Origin: Amborella trichopoda
Taxonomy: Eukaryota > Streptophyta > Magnoliopsida > Amborellales > Amborellaceae
Reading direction: 5' to 3'
Length of the DNA stretch: 64,000 nucleotides
Assembly (NCBI RefSeq): GCF_000471905.2
Contig: NW_006497511.1
Span: forward strand, 1,997,337 to 2,061,336
The notes below the pieces were generated by a model that saw only the letters and a list, made by a program, of their open reading frames with translations, was not told where the DNA came from and did not search any database. Each line of letters begins with the position of its first letter. Position 1 is the stretch's first letter. This document shows positions 9,960 through 21,057 of this stretch, piece after piece. The position numbers were made by a program, and so were the translations under genes.

Positions 9960-10370
9960 AGGGGAACTGCCCTTTCCGAAGTTGACAAAGTTAAATACGA
10001 TGTGGTCGAACATCTAAGGAAACTACCTACCCTCTTGAGCATCTATGATGCCCTCATGTTGTCCAATGACCTCTAAATGGCCCTGATGTAAGCACTCTCC
10101 AGTCCCTAGGTGTATGAAACTGAGGTCGAGCGAGTTGAGGTGGACCCTGCCATACTCAACAATTGCATGACTATCACATTCTCAGATGATGACTTACAAC
10201 TGGGTGAGAAGTCGCGCAATCGCCCCCTCTTTGTGGCAGGCGAGCTGCACGCCTGACAGGTCAACAACATCATGTTGGATGGGGGGTCTGCGGTGAATCT
10301 AGTGCCTCGAAGGGTCTCTCCTTTCCAAGATTGGATTGAGCATGGACCAACTCGAACCCACCAACCTATC
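9960..10370 (+). pseudogene. Tat protease, N-terminal half (split by element C)
   Basis: The linker motif VKYDVVEHLRKLPTLLSIYD (about 9989-10048) is characteristic of the segment just before the Tat retropepsin. It is followed by ITFSDDDLQLGEKSRNRPLF and the active-site block MLDGGSAVNLVP (about 10272-10308), where Asp-Gly-Gly replaces the usual D-S/T-G. The reading is cut at 10370 by Tekay element C and resumes at 24517. Stops and shifts occur (for instance after ELHA). The protein would have processed the element's polyprotein in the capsid-like particle. Confidence 0.8.
10366..10370. repeat. Left target-site duplication of element C
   Basis: CTATC directly precedes the C element, and CTAGC follows its right end at 24517-24521. 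Four of five bases agree, as expected for an old 5-bp duplication. Confidence 0.6.
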
Positions 10371-11412
10371 TGTCATGACCCCGCCCCCTACCCCTTACCC
10401 CCTACCGCCCTTGCCGGAGGGCAACAGGGTGTGGGACTGCGATCACATGTAGCGAATGCCACTCAGGTGAGAGTTCACTTAATGCTTTAAAGAGATGGAA
10501 ATCAAAGCCGGCCACGAAAATAAAAACAAAACTAACAAAACACGAAGTACACAACCCACAACGTACTAGGAAATTCAAGCCCCAAAATTTCATAAGGTAG
10601 ATCCAAAATATTACCAGGGAGTCCAAGGCACCAAAGGCACAACAACAATACATAGTTCCAAAGCAAAAACAACTATGTGGCCAAAATTTCCATCTAACAC
10701 ATACAATTAAACAAAGCTTCCTCAAGAAGTATGGGGCTCCAACCGCCAGCCATGATCACCAGAACGTCCTTCCACAAACCCGACAGCTATCACTCTACAT
10801 AGATAAAAGTTTAAGGAGTGAGCTATAAAGCCCAGTAAGTAGACCACGGTGCCATACTTTCCTACTTATCAATATCATCTCACAATAAGTGCTCAAGATG
10901 TCATGCCATTCTTATAAAACATGAGTCATGCATCATAATCATATCTATCAATGTGTCGTGCATGATTCATAGTGAAGCAAAAAACAAATCAGATCAATCA
11001 TATATGATAGGAAGCAGAGGTCAATCAAATCATTCAACCATACAAATCTTAGCAAATCAACATATGAAGGTAAGCATCAACAATTACCAACTAACTTACT
11101 CTCTAATTCGCCTACTCCTGAAGTAGAAGCCCTATCCATCAGGCTCAGTCAATCCCATTGTTTAGGATTTCTACCATCACTCAGCAGGGAAAACATTGAC
11201 AAATGGGGGAATCCATTTTTTATTGTTTTCAACACACACAGTCCCCAATGCGCTTTAGAGCTTTCGATAGGGGATGGCCTTGTAAGACACTACCCCTTAC
11301 GCCACCTTGGCTAGGAGTGTTACACCTTCTAGGTGCCAATAACTATGAATGGGGAGCGACCACCTAAATATCATCTACCCCGACTCCCATCCTATCATTG
11401 AGAGAGCCAAAG

Positions 11413-11815
11413 AGGTCACAAGTCAAGCAATGCAATACACTCAAAGCATGCCGATCAATCACATATCACAGTATGGTCATGCAATACGCTCAAAGCATGC
11501 CAATCAAGGTCATGCTATATGCTCAAAGCATGTCAATAAATCACATATCACAATATGGTCATGCAGTACGCTCAAAGCATGCCAATAAATCACATATCAC
11601 AATATGGTCATGCAATACCGTCAAAGCACGTCAATCAATCACATATTACAGTATGGTCATGCAATACGCTCAAAGCATGCCAATAAATCACATATCACAA
11701 TATGGTCATGCAATACGCTCAAAGCATGCCAATAAATCACATATCATAGCATAGTCAATACGCTTAGATCATGCCAATAAATCACATATCACATGTCACA
11801 TAGCATAACTTAAAA
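11413..11815 (-). repeat. Tandem array of ~48-bp units in the C 3' LTR
   Basis: About eight units share the pattern GTCATGCAATACGCTCAAAG, CATGCCAATMAATCACATAT and CACARTATG. The same array is at 22095-22540 in the 5' LTR, so it predates insertion. ORFs across it are repeat artefacts. Confidence 0.9.
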
Positions 11816-11940
11816 TCATGTACACATGTCACAACATAACATGTATCATAACATGTACACATATCATAACAGAGCATATCTCACTACATACATTCATAAC
11901 ATAACAGAGCATGTCTTACTACATGTGTTCTTATCATAAT

Positions 11941-14708
11941 AGAGTTTTCATGACCCCACCTCCTAGACCCCACCGATTGTGCTAGGGGGTAGCAGGGTGC
12001 GGGTTCATAATCCAAAGGTAGCGAACGCTACTGAAGATAGAGTGACACATTGCTTTGATAAAGCAGTAACTCAAGAAAACCAAGAAAGTAAAGTAACTCT
12101 AACACAAGCATGAGAACTAGGTTAAGGGAGAACTAAGATTTATGTCATTACATAAACATCTTGAAGTAGTACATCTGTTCAAGGCATAGAAAACCAAAAT
12201 TACATAGTTCCAAAAAGACAGCCAAGAACATGGCCCACTGCCGATAAACACATACAAGCAAAAGGTCTCATTCACAGGTTCAAGCCTTCGTCAACCAAAT
12301 CGACCTCCCCCAACCAGCAATCCTTTAACCTGCAACTTTTTCTACAGGGATAGAAAAAGAGGAATGAGCTATAAAGCCCAGTAAGAGGATCTAGAAGTTA
12401 TGCATCTATAACATATCTATTCTGGCATTGTAAAGAACTCTTTTATGTATTAGCAATCATAATGGAAAAAGTATCATGTTAGCAATCTTCCCAAAACATT
12501 CACCACAGATGACATAGCGCATATCATGATTATCATAAAACCAGTATTACTACTAGCATTCACAGTCATACATTCACTTGTTAATCATTCACTCCTTAGA
12601 TTCTTCTACCTCCAAAGTAGAAGCCCTATTTATCAGGCCTAGCCAATCCCATTGCTTAGGACTTCTACCATTATTCGAAAGAGAGGGCAATGACAATGAG
12701 TCTCATTCGATAATGCCCTCGCACTCATACACACAGTCCCTAGTGCACTTTGGGGCTTTTGATAGGCACTTGTCTTGCAAGGCACGGTTCACTAGTTACT
12801 TCTCATAATACATTGAATTTCAGGGGGCACAACCCACCCATTACACTTTCCACCTAACTCCTCTCCTATCATATAGGGAGTTAGGGAACATTGTCGGCCT
12901 TACTCTCTCAGTCACATCATACTACCATGGGTAACTCATGCGTGGCGTCATTGAATCACTTCACTATTATCAATCACAAAAGAGGGTCATGCTTGGAGCA
13001 TGCCTTCAGATCACTCTTCACTTAGCATTCATCCTTTGGCACTCAGGCCTTTCACATTGCCAGCACATGGAATTTCATTCATTATATGGCACTTCACCAC
13101 ATGAATATTACATGGCACTCACTAATTAACATTCACACTCATGTCATGATACTCGCTACATAATATGTACATTCACTATTTGGATATCATATAACATTAA
13201 CTAAATAGCATTCACATCCCTTTCAGGTTGTTCACGTCATAGCATTTACTAATTGAATATCATATAAATAGCATTCATACTTGAGCATGCACAATTTCTG
13301 GGAAGTTCTATCAATAGTGACCTAATCCCCGTAAAATGGGCGTAACTTTCAATCTAGGGGATTTTTCACGAAAGCCTTTACATGAAATTTTTAAGTGTTC
13401 CCATAAAACTTTCAAATAGTGGCAATTTGGAAGAAAAAAAAGATCGCTTTTGGTCAGTCAAAATTGGTGGCAACCGTGACATCAGTTATGAGTTTCCATA
13501 ATAGCTACCCATAGTGACATAGTCTTACTTATTGAAGTATAAATCTTAACATGTACAAAGTATCATAATTTCACAAGAATAAAAGTTGTATTAGACACAC
13601 ATAGCTTTCATTTAAGATTAATTTGAGCCCATTTGGACCTTGTTTGGTCACTGAACCATTAGATACAAAAACACCTATAGTTTTTGTAAATTCATTTTCC
13701 CCATTTTCTTTCCCCAAACTCTTAATACATGCATAAACACAAGCCATCCACAACAATATCTTTCAACCCACAGTTGATAAACAGTCACCATTTACTCTAT
13801 CTAGATTAAATTCCCAGGAATATTTGGCAAGCAATACTATTGTTCACATAGGTTATACAATCATGGATTCAAAACACAAGGTTCAAGGCTCTAAACTCGT
13901 TCTTATACATCCATACTTCATGCATAAAACATTTATGATACACACCTCCAAATGCACTTACCTTAGTGGCACAAAAACTCACCCCACCCCCCCCCCCCAT
14001 CCCTCCTAAATCCTCCTCCGACGGTTTTCTTTCACTTTCACACTTGCTGCTCCAACAGTGAGCTAAAGGAGCCTTCTCCAAGTCATTCACTTGCCTTAGA
14101 GAGAGAAAGAATAAGAGAGTGTGAGTGTGGATGCAAGTGGAGTGAGGGGAACGAGGAGGGCTTAAATACTCCTCAGGTGGTAGGTGGCATCCCATGGTTG
14201 ACAAGTGGCGAGCCACCCACATGCAGCTAAGCAAGTGGCAAACACGGGCCATGCAGGGCAGCGTTGCACATAGCATTGGCCTCCCTCACGCATGGGACTG
14301 GACACATTCACGCTCGGTGTTAGCCCCCTTGACGCGTGCAGCTTTTCTCCCTTATGCGCACGACATTTCTCCTTTATGCATGCAGCATTTCTCCCTAATG
14401 CGTACGGTGTTTCTCCCTTACTCGCGCGGTGTTTCTCCCTTATGTGCGCGGTGTTTCTCCTTTACACGCACAGAGTTTTTCCCTTACGAGCACAGCGTTT
14501 CTCCCTTATGCACATGGTGTTTCTCCCTTCTATCCGTTCACACGTGGGGATGCCTTACTTTCATGTCTCCAAACGGCGTTACCCCTCCTCATTACTCAGC
14601 CGGCGATGACTCTCTCACTACGCGGCCAACGCTGCCCCCCAAGCTCCCTGCCTTATTGCCTTTAACCCAAAATCTGACTTAGTAAAATTATTAGGTCATT
14701 ACAAGAGT
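11941..14708 (-). mobile_element. Solo Tekay-type LTR nested in the C 3' LTR, with AGAGT target duplication
   Basis: The LTR proper is 11946-14703 (2758 bp), flanked by AGAGT at 11941-11945 and 14704-14708. The uninterrupted site survives in the other C LTR near 22686 (CATAACAGAGTATATCTC), which confirms both borders. Its left end (TTTCATGACCCC) is one base from the TGTCATGACCCC of C and its right end reads CATTACA. It shares internal blocks with C (ATGAGCTATAAAGCCCAG at 12364, GTAGAAGCCCTATTTATCAGG at 12618) but is otherwise well diverged. No internal domain remains, as expected after recombination between two LTRs. Confidence 0.92.
14335..14530. repeat. Tandem ~24-bp repeat (GTTTCTCCCTTATGCGCGCG)
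   Basis: Eight to nine units of the pattern TTTCTCCCTTAYGCRCRCRG lie inside the solo LTR. All three plus frames are open and give repetitive peptides such as FLPYVRGVSPL. I read this as satellite-like sequence of the LTR, not a gene. Confidence 0.88.
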
Positions 14709-16534
14709 ATATCTCATTATCATGCATTCATGCATCCATATCATAGCTGAGCATTTAATACTACATGCATTCATAACATAACAAAGCATATCTCATTGTC
14801 ATGCATTCATATCACAACAAAGCATGTCTTATTACATGCATTCATATCATACCAGAGCATGTCTTACTACATGTATTCATATCATAACAGAGCACACTTT
14901 CATTAACACATTTCATAACAGATACAAGTTCATATGAAACAACAATATGTCCAAAGCATACTATATATCATCAAGCCCATTAGCTCAAAAGACATCCTCC
15001 AATTATTTTTCTAATTTTTCACAATGAAAAGAGTTCAATTATAAAGGCATATTATCGGATTAAAATATTATTTGGACCTGAGACAACTTTTATAACAATA
15101 TAGGCTCATGAAAACACAACTTTCATGAAGGGGGTAACCCCAAATTTTGGGTTGAAGTTTACAAAACTATTTGATGTTCTTGAACAAAATTCCTGTTTTC
15201 AAATCAGAAAATCCAAGATGATATACTCAGAGAAAAATGGGAATAACTTTCAAACCATAGGCAATTTTATAATGATTAGAAAACCATTTTAAAAATAGAC
15301 TCATTTAGATATTATTTAAAAGTGGTTTCACCTCATTCTGATATGTTTTAGTCATTGAAAAGCTCTACACAAGAACACATTAAATCCCTAGAATTTCATT
15401 TCACAAATCTGGCATGTTTCAGAAAATGGTGATAACTTTTAAACCAAAAAGGATATTGACAAGAGGTCTTTTCCATGATAAAATAGACTCAATGAGATAC
15501 GTTTCCACAAAATTTCATGATTTAAGGAGATATATAGGATACTCAAACAGTTTCTCAAACTGGAGCCACAGTTCTGGAAAACAAATACACTCTAGCAGGT
15601 TTTCAATAACATGCATCCACATCCATTTTCACACCCATACATCCACATCCATTTTCACACCCATACTCATACTTTGATAATCTAAACAAATATGCATCAA
15701 TCTAAACCATGAAAATATGGAAACCAAATCCACTTACAACACTAAATGAAACTCCAAAGTGCTCCACACATAGTTCACTTCAATGCCAAGCTCCAAAGGA
15801 TGAGTTCAAACTCAAAGGCTTAAGGCTGGGAAAGGTCTCAAAGCTCAAAATCTTAAGGCAAAAAGGGGGAGAATGTGTGTGAGAGAGAGTAAAGAGTAGA
15901 GAGAGAAAAATAAAACCCATTGAATGGGTGTGAAAGGAGTATAAGTAAGCTTAGGTGGTGGCAACATGCAATTGCCACATGGCATCCAAGAGGGTATACA
16001 TGAGGAGAGAGAGAGAGAAGGCAAGCATGGGAGACAACATCATGGGATGGAAGCATGCAATTGACAAGTGGCATGCAAGAGCATGCTTGTGCAACATGGC
16101 TGAGCTGGAGCATGCTTATGCAACATGGCACTCATACATGAAGAGAGAGAGGTCATGAGAGAGAAGCAGCTTCCTAGACTTCCGTACACCACCTGCGCCC
16201 AATGGTGCACACAAATGCCCACACTCCCAGCAAAAAACTCGTCTACCCGTGCTCACAACGTGCGTCAATATCCATCTATGCTCCCTAGTGCACCATAACC
16301 ATCTCCGCATCATCGCGCCCCTGCTGCACTTAACAACGCCCTAATTCACATGAGCCTTACTGTGCACACACACACTCGCGCTCTCACGTGCGCACGCTTT
16401 CACGGATATCCACCCACGAGCAATCACCTGCTCGCACTTAACTGCTCACTGATCTGTCAGCGCTCACACAAGTGCCCTCATGCCGATGACTCGCCGGCGT
16501 ACTACAATACATCATAAAAGTCCGAGTCCTTACA

Positions 16535-16556
16535 TCATCCCCCCCCTTAAAAAGGA
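16535..16556 (-). other. Polypurine tract of element C
   Basis: On the minus strand the run TTTTTAAGGGGGGGGATGA directly precedes the LTR start TGTAAGGACTC. Element B has the equivalent TTTTTTAAGGGGGGATGA before its LTR (59973-59990). The tract primes plus-strand DNA synthesis. Confidence 0.88.
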
Positions 16557-16564
16557 CCTCAAAA

Positions 16565-16870
16565 TCATACATCTGCTAACAAATGGGGGTACTTATCTCG
16601 AATCTCATCTTCCTGTTCCCAGGTCGACTCTTCCTGCGAATGATACCGCCACAGAACACATGCCAGAGGAATCTCCTTATTACGCAATACCTGCACCCTT
16701 CTATCTAATTTCTGAACTGGCAACTCAATGAAGGTCAAGTCTTCTCTGATCAGTATAGGTTCATAACTTACAACATGGGATGGGTCCGGCTGATACTTCC
16801 TCAACAAGGACACATGGAAGACATTGTGGATGTTCGCCAATTCGAGCGGTAGGGCTAATCGATATTCCAC
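16565..16870 (-). CDS. Chromodomain end of element C polyprotein (open)
   Basis: This minus frame encodes the integrase C-terminal extension. It first has the conserved LALPLELANIHNVFHVSLL and KYQPDPSHVV segment, then a chromodomain: VQVLRNKEIPLACVLWRYHS, EESTWEQEDEIRDKYPHL. Aromatic and acidic positions typical of the Tekay-type chromodomain (W-R-Y-H, E-S-T-W-E) are kept. It is uninterrupted for 101 codons, unlike the rest of the element, and ends at 16565 just before the polypurine tract. Chromodomains of chromoviruses are thought to steer integration to heterochromatin. In element B the same region has two stops. Confidence 0.85.
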   Translation of the reverse strand: MEYRLALPLELANIHNVFHVSLLRKYQPDPSHVVSYEPILIREDLTFIELPVQKLDRRVQVLRNKEIPLACVLWRYHSQEESTWEQEDEIRDKYPHLLADV

Positions 16871-16879
16871 ACCTCCAAT

Positions 16880-17990
16880 TCTCTCTAGAATCTCAAAAGG
16901 TTCAATAAATGTGGGCTCAAGTTCCCTTTCTTTTCAAATCTCATGATGCCCTTTGTTGGCGACACCTTCAAGAAAACCCGGTCACCCACCTCAAATTCGA
17001 GGTCTCTTCTTCGGTTATCGGCATAACTCTTATGCCGACTTTGAGCTATCATGAGCCTTTCTCAAATTAATGCAATCTTTTCTGAGGTCACTTGGACAAT
17101 TTCTAGCCTTAAAAGCCTTCTTTCACCAATCTCGTCCCAACAAATATGTGACATGCACTTCCTTCCATACAAAGTCTCAAAAGGCGCCATCTAAAGACTA
17201 ACTTGAAAGCTGTTGTTATAAGCAAACTTAACCAGGGGTAAATGATCATCCCAACTTCCCTTAAAATCAATGACACAAGCTCTTAACATGTCTTCCAGGG
17301 TTTGGATAGTTCTCTCTGATTGTCCATCAGTCTGGGGGTGAAAAGCAGTGCTAAAACTAAGTCTCGTCCCCAAGGCTGACTGCAGACTAGCCCAAAATCT
17401 AAAAGTAAATCTAGTGTCCCTGTCGGACATGATGCTGACTAGTAGACCATGAAACCTCACTATCTCCTTAATGTATAGCTTGGCCAGTCTATCCAAAGTT
17501 AAGGTTGTGCGGATTGGCAAGAAGTGGGGAGCTTTGGTCAGTCGATCCTCTACGACCCAAATGCTATCATGCCCTGAACTTGTTCTAAACAACCCAGAGA
17601 CAAAATCCATATAAATATGCTCCCATTTCCATTCCGATACGGGTAAGGGCTACAACAACCCTGCAGGTTTTTGTTGCTCAGCTTTCACTTGTTGACATGT
17701 CAAGCACTTAGAAACAAATAGTGCTACCTCCCTTTTCATGCCATTCCACCATAAAGTTTTCTTCAAGTCTTGATACATTTTAGTATTCCCAGGATGTATA
17801 GTATAGCGAGAGCGATAGCGATGAGCTTCCTCCAAGATAGCTCGCTTCACATCCTCATCGTTCGACACACATACTCGATCTCTAAATCTTAATAAGTCAT
17901 CACTTCTCATAGAGAAATCATCTCTCTTTCCCAGCTTCATTTCTTTTTCAATCTTCATAAGTTGGGGTACTTCTTTTGAGCCAACTGGAC
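16880..17990 (-). pseudogene. Integrase of element C
   Basis: The zinc-binding N-terminus (about 17958-17650) keeps HRYRSRYTIHPG and CLTCQQVKAE. The catalytic core (17610-17191) begins MDFVSGLFRTSSGHDSIWVV and keeps SDRDTRF and TAFHPQTDGQSERTIQTLED, so the second Asp and the Glu of the D,D-35-E triad are visible. In the first motif VVEDRLTKAPHF the usual V-D-R neighbour is changed. Stops separate the zinc region from the core (near 17640) and the core from the C-terminal domain (about 17190), where DLEFEVGDRVFLKVSPTKG is still readable. Integrase would join the element's DNA to the host chromosome. Confidence 0.85.
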
Positions 17991-18560
17991 ATGTTGAAAC
18001 AATTGGGGTTCTACCCTTATATCAGCGATCAAACCTACCCCATCACTTAGGGGCGGAGCCGGATGCCAGCCTATTATATCCTCTAGCAACTTCATCTCTC
18101 GGACCAATAAATGGGCCATCGATACCACGGGCTTCCAACTCAGAGCATCTGCTATCACAATAGTTTTGCTCGGGTGATATAGGATGGTACAATCATAATT
18201 GCTCAATAGGTCCATCCATCTCCTTTGCCTCATGTTCAACTCCTTCTGGGAAAACAGGTACTTGAGGCTCTTATGCTCCGTAAACACCTTAAATTTGGCT
18301 CCATAGAGGTAGTGTCTCTAGATTTTCAAGGCGAAGACTATAGCCCCAAGCTCCAAATCATGGATTGGATAGTTCTGCTCTTACGGCTTCAACTGTCTGG
18401 AGGCATATGCAATGACCTTCCCTCACAGCATAAGTACACATCCGAGCCCTTTATGAGAGGCATCGGTGTAAACTACAAAGTCCTCATTTCCTTCGGGTAA
18501 GGCCAATATCAGAGCCATGGTCAGCATCTTCTTTAGCTCCTGAAAGCTTTTCTTACACTC
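17990..18560 (-). pseudogene. RNase H of element C
   Basis: The frame 18287-17955 has [38 protein letters not shown] and a degraded D-A-L-S block (IADALSWKP). These are the C-terminal half of the Ty3-type RNase H and tether. The N-terminal half (with the first catalytic Asp) is spread over other frames between about 18300 and 18560. This domain degrades the RNA strand of the RNA-DNA hybrid. Confidence 0.8.
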
Positions 18561-18619
18561 ATCTAACCACACAAAGGTCAGCCTAGTCAGAGGGAGCACT
18601 ATGTTTTAGAATCCTTCTA

Positions 18620-19510
18620 CAAAGCACCTGTAATATCCGACTAACCCCAGAAAGCTACGGAACTCAGTAACATTTGTCGATCTTCCCCACTTGAGTATAA
18701 CTTCAATCTTTGAAGGGTCAACTGCCACTTCATCCTTAGAAACAATGTGCACAAGAAAGGCCACATTAGGAAGTCAAAATTCACTCTTGCTAAACTTAGC
18801 ATACAACTTTTCTGACCTAAGAGTCTGAAGAACTACTCTCAGGTATTGTTCATGCTCTTCTTGGCTCTTTGAATACACTGGAATATCATCAATAAAAACC
18901 ACAACAAAATTGTCCAATAAGGGTCTGAAAATCCTATTCATCAGGTCCATGAAAATAGCCGAGGCATTAGTCAATCCGAATAGCATCACCAAAAAATCAT
19001 AGTGACCATATCAGTTATGAACGCAGTCTTGGGAACATCTCCCTCCATGACACGTAGTTGATGATAGCTCGTTCAGAGATCAATCTTAGAAAACACTTGG
19101 GCCCCTTGAAGCTGGACAAAGAGGTCATCAATCCTAGGTAAAGGGTACTTGTTTTTCACTTACTTGATTCAATTGCCTATAATCGATGAAAGCCTCATGG
19201 ACCCATCCTTCGTCTTCACAAAAAGGACTGGTGCACCTCAAGGTGACACATTAGGCCGGATGAATCCCTTCTCCAACAACTCCTGCAATTGCTCTTTCAG
19301 CTCCTTCAATTCTGCTGGTGCCATTCTATATGGGGCTTTAGAGATGGGAGCAGCACCAGGGACAACATCTATCTCAAACTCTATCTCCCTTACTTGAGGC
19401 AAAGAGGAAAACTCGAGAAAAACTTCAGGGTATTCTCTTACCACTGGTATCGCTGCTAACTGGACTGGACATCCCGATTCTCTACCACATAGGCTAAATG
19501 TCCAACACAT
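18620..19510 (-). pseudogene. Reverse transcriptase of element C
   Basis: The N-terminal part (19510-19238) includes [20 protein letters not shown] and [17 protein letters not shown]. The palm C-terminal part (18992-18774) has [19 protein letters not shown] and the catalytic [10 protein letters not shown] (about 18912-18883), both Asp kept. A frameshift and stops between 19000 and 19240 break the connecting finger/palm segment. The protein would copy element RNA into DNA. Confidence 0.87.
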
Positions 19511-19559
19511 CTTTTAACCAGAAGATGATAAGCCCGAAGGGCCAAAATAAAATGTAGAG

Positions 19560-19990
19560 GGGGAGCATCCTTGATACCAACAAAGCATAGTTCAGGTTAG
19601 GTAGGGGGTCTAAAGGTCACAGTCTTATCATAACAGTTAATAGTGGTATGGTGTGTGGACAACCAGTCCATGCCCAAAATAACATCAAAGTCTTGAATAT
19701 CTAAAAGTATCAAGTCAAGGGGCAGGACACACTCCTCCAGCAAAACCCCACACTGTTTGTATACTTAAATCAGTCTCCATAGGACCCCCCATAAGTGTGC
19801 ACACAACTAAAGTGCAGTCAAGAAGTGAAGGTTCAACATTTAGATGACATGCAAAATGATGTGCAACAAAAGAATGAGATGAACCAAGGTCTATCAAAAT
19901 TTTAGCGTCTCTATCACAAACAAAGAGCGTACCTCGGATCACTGAGGTAGATGCCTTCGCCTCCTGCTCCGTCAGCACAAACACCAGACC
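19560..19990 (-). pseudogene. Retroviral-type aspartic protease of element C
   Basis: The frame 19984-19715 begins MFVLTEQEAKASTSVIRG, the hallmark lead into the Tekay-type retropepsin. It carries the active-site region ILIDLGSSHSFVA, where D-L-G replaces the usual D-S-G, so catalysis would be compromised. The downstream MDWLSTHH-type block is degraded (19680-19620). Confidence 0.83.
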
Positions 19991-19999
19991 CCGAGTTGA

Positions 20000-20945
20000 C
20001 GTTTATTCTTCGGCTTCATCATGGGGCAGTCAGGTAGCCAAGCTTGCCACACTTGAAGCACGCCTTAGTCTTCAGTTAGCACTCGGAAGCCACATAACCA
20101 GGTTTCCCACAAAATCCACACAGCACTGGCTGGTTTTACCGAACATCACCTTGGGAGGTCTTTTGGGGCTTAATGTTTCCCTGCTGAGTCCGTCCTCTAA
20201 AATTTCTCCTAGGAGGCAGTTGAGTCTTCCTCCAAAAATTCTCAGATGGTGGGGGCCTTACTCTTCCTTCTTTCCTCAGCCGGAACTCCTCACAATCCTT
20301 CTCAATCTTTAAAGCTAGGTCCACCAATGGGGAGAACGCCTTAAGGTTGGCAAACATTACTCTCCCTCGAATATCTGGCCTGATTCTCAAACTTGCTCGC
20401 CTTACGTGACTCTGTGTTAATGATATGGGGCGCATACCAAGAGAGCACCGCAAACTTGGTCGCATACTGTTCTACCGACAGTCTCCCTTGTTGGAGCTCA
20501 ATAAACTCAACTTCTTTCCTCTCTCGAACATAATCAAGGAAATACTTCTCATTAAACGCCATTAAGGAGTTCTCCCTAATGGCCGAAATCCCTGTCTCCA
20601 CCCAGGATTGTTTCACCGAACTCCACCAATGCTCGACATCCCCTTCTAGGTCCCCAATCTAACATTTTCCTCATTAGAACAATATAGAACCTCAAAGACC
20701 TTCTCTACTTGCCTCCTCCATCTTTTAGCCTTTTCTACTCCTCCCTGACCCAAGAATGCAGGAGGCGCAAGTCTCCTAATTCTCTCAATCAGTCCACTAT
20801 TTGTCTGGTCTGGGGCAGGGGCAGCTGGGGCCGGCATACAATCCTTCATAACTTGATTCATAGCCTCGAGTGTCCTAAAGAATTCCCTGAAATCCTATGT
20901 ATTCCCATTACTCGAGCTCGAATTGTTGGCACAAGTCCTTGGCAT
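20000..20945 (-). pseudogene. gag: Gag of element C
   Basis: The likely start is the ATG at 20945 (MPRTCANNSSSSNGN), about 100 nt inside the primer site. The capsid part keeps FLGQGGVEKAKRWRRQVEKV, EKYFLDYVRERKEVEFIELQ and GRLSVEQYATKFAVLSWYAP (overlapping frames 20861-20341). The nucleocapsid has two zinc knuckles (about 20130-20040): CGFCGKPGYVASEC, a stop, then CFKCGKLGYLTA. In both, the His of CX2CX4HX4C reads Tyr. Frameshifts near 20390 and 20640 and a stop between the knuckles make it non-functional. Confidence 0.85.
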
Positions 20946-21042
20946 CTTGACGTAAAACAGGAACACCTAGCTACTAGCCTATTCAAAAACCACCCTAAGG
21001 ACACTTCTAAGACTCTCTAGGCCAAGAATCCTATCTTAGCAA

Positions 21043-21053
21043 CTCTGATATCA
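21043..21053 (-). other. Primer binding site of element C
   Basis: The minus strand reads TGATATCAGAG, one base from TGGTATCAGAG, the sequence complementary to the 3' end of plant initiator tRNA-Met. It lies 4 nt inside the 5' LTR. The second G is mutated to A. Confidence 0.88.
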
Positions 21054-21057
21054 TAAC

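Larger units (their letters stand above)
10371..16534 (-). repeat. 3' LTR of element C (with nested solo LTR)
   Basis: It begins TGTCATGACC and ends CCTTACA on the plus strand, as does 21058-24516. Without the nested insertion (11946-14703 plus one target copy) its length is about 3.40 kb, against 3.46 kb for the 5' LTR. Its order of blocks (GAGCTATAAAGCCCAGTAAG near 10819, GTAGAAGCCCTATCCATCAGG near 11124, a 48-bp tandem array, then CpG-rich sequence near 16190-16500) is the same as in the other copy. Confidence 0.9.

Noticed and set aside
13869-14276. 135-codon minus ORF
   Set aside because: Lies in a solo LTR, crosses a C-homopolymer near 13987, and has no recognisable domain.
14335-14530. 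CRISPR-like regular repeat
   Set aside because: Units are contiguous tandem repeats without unique spacers, in plant LTR sequence.
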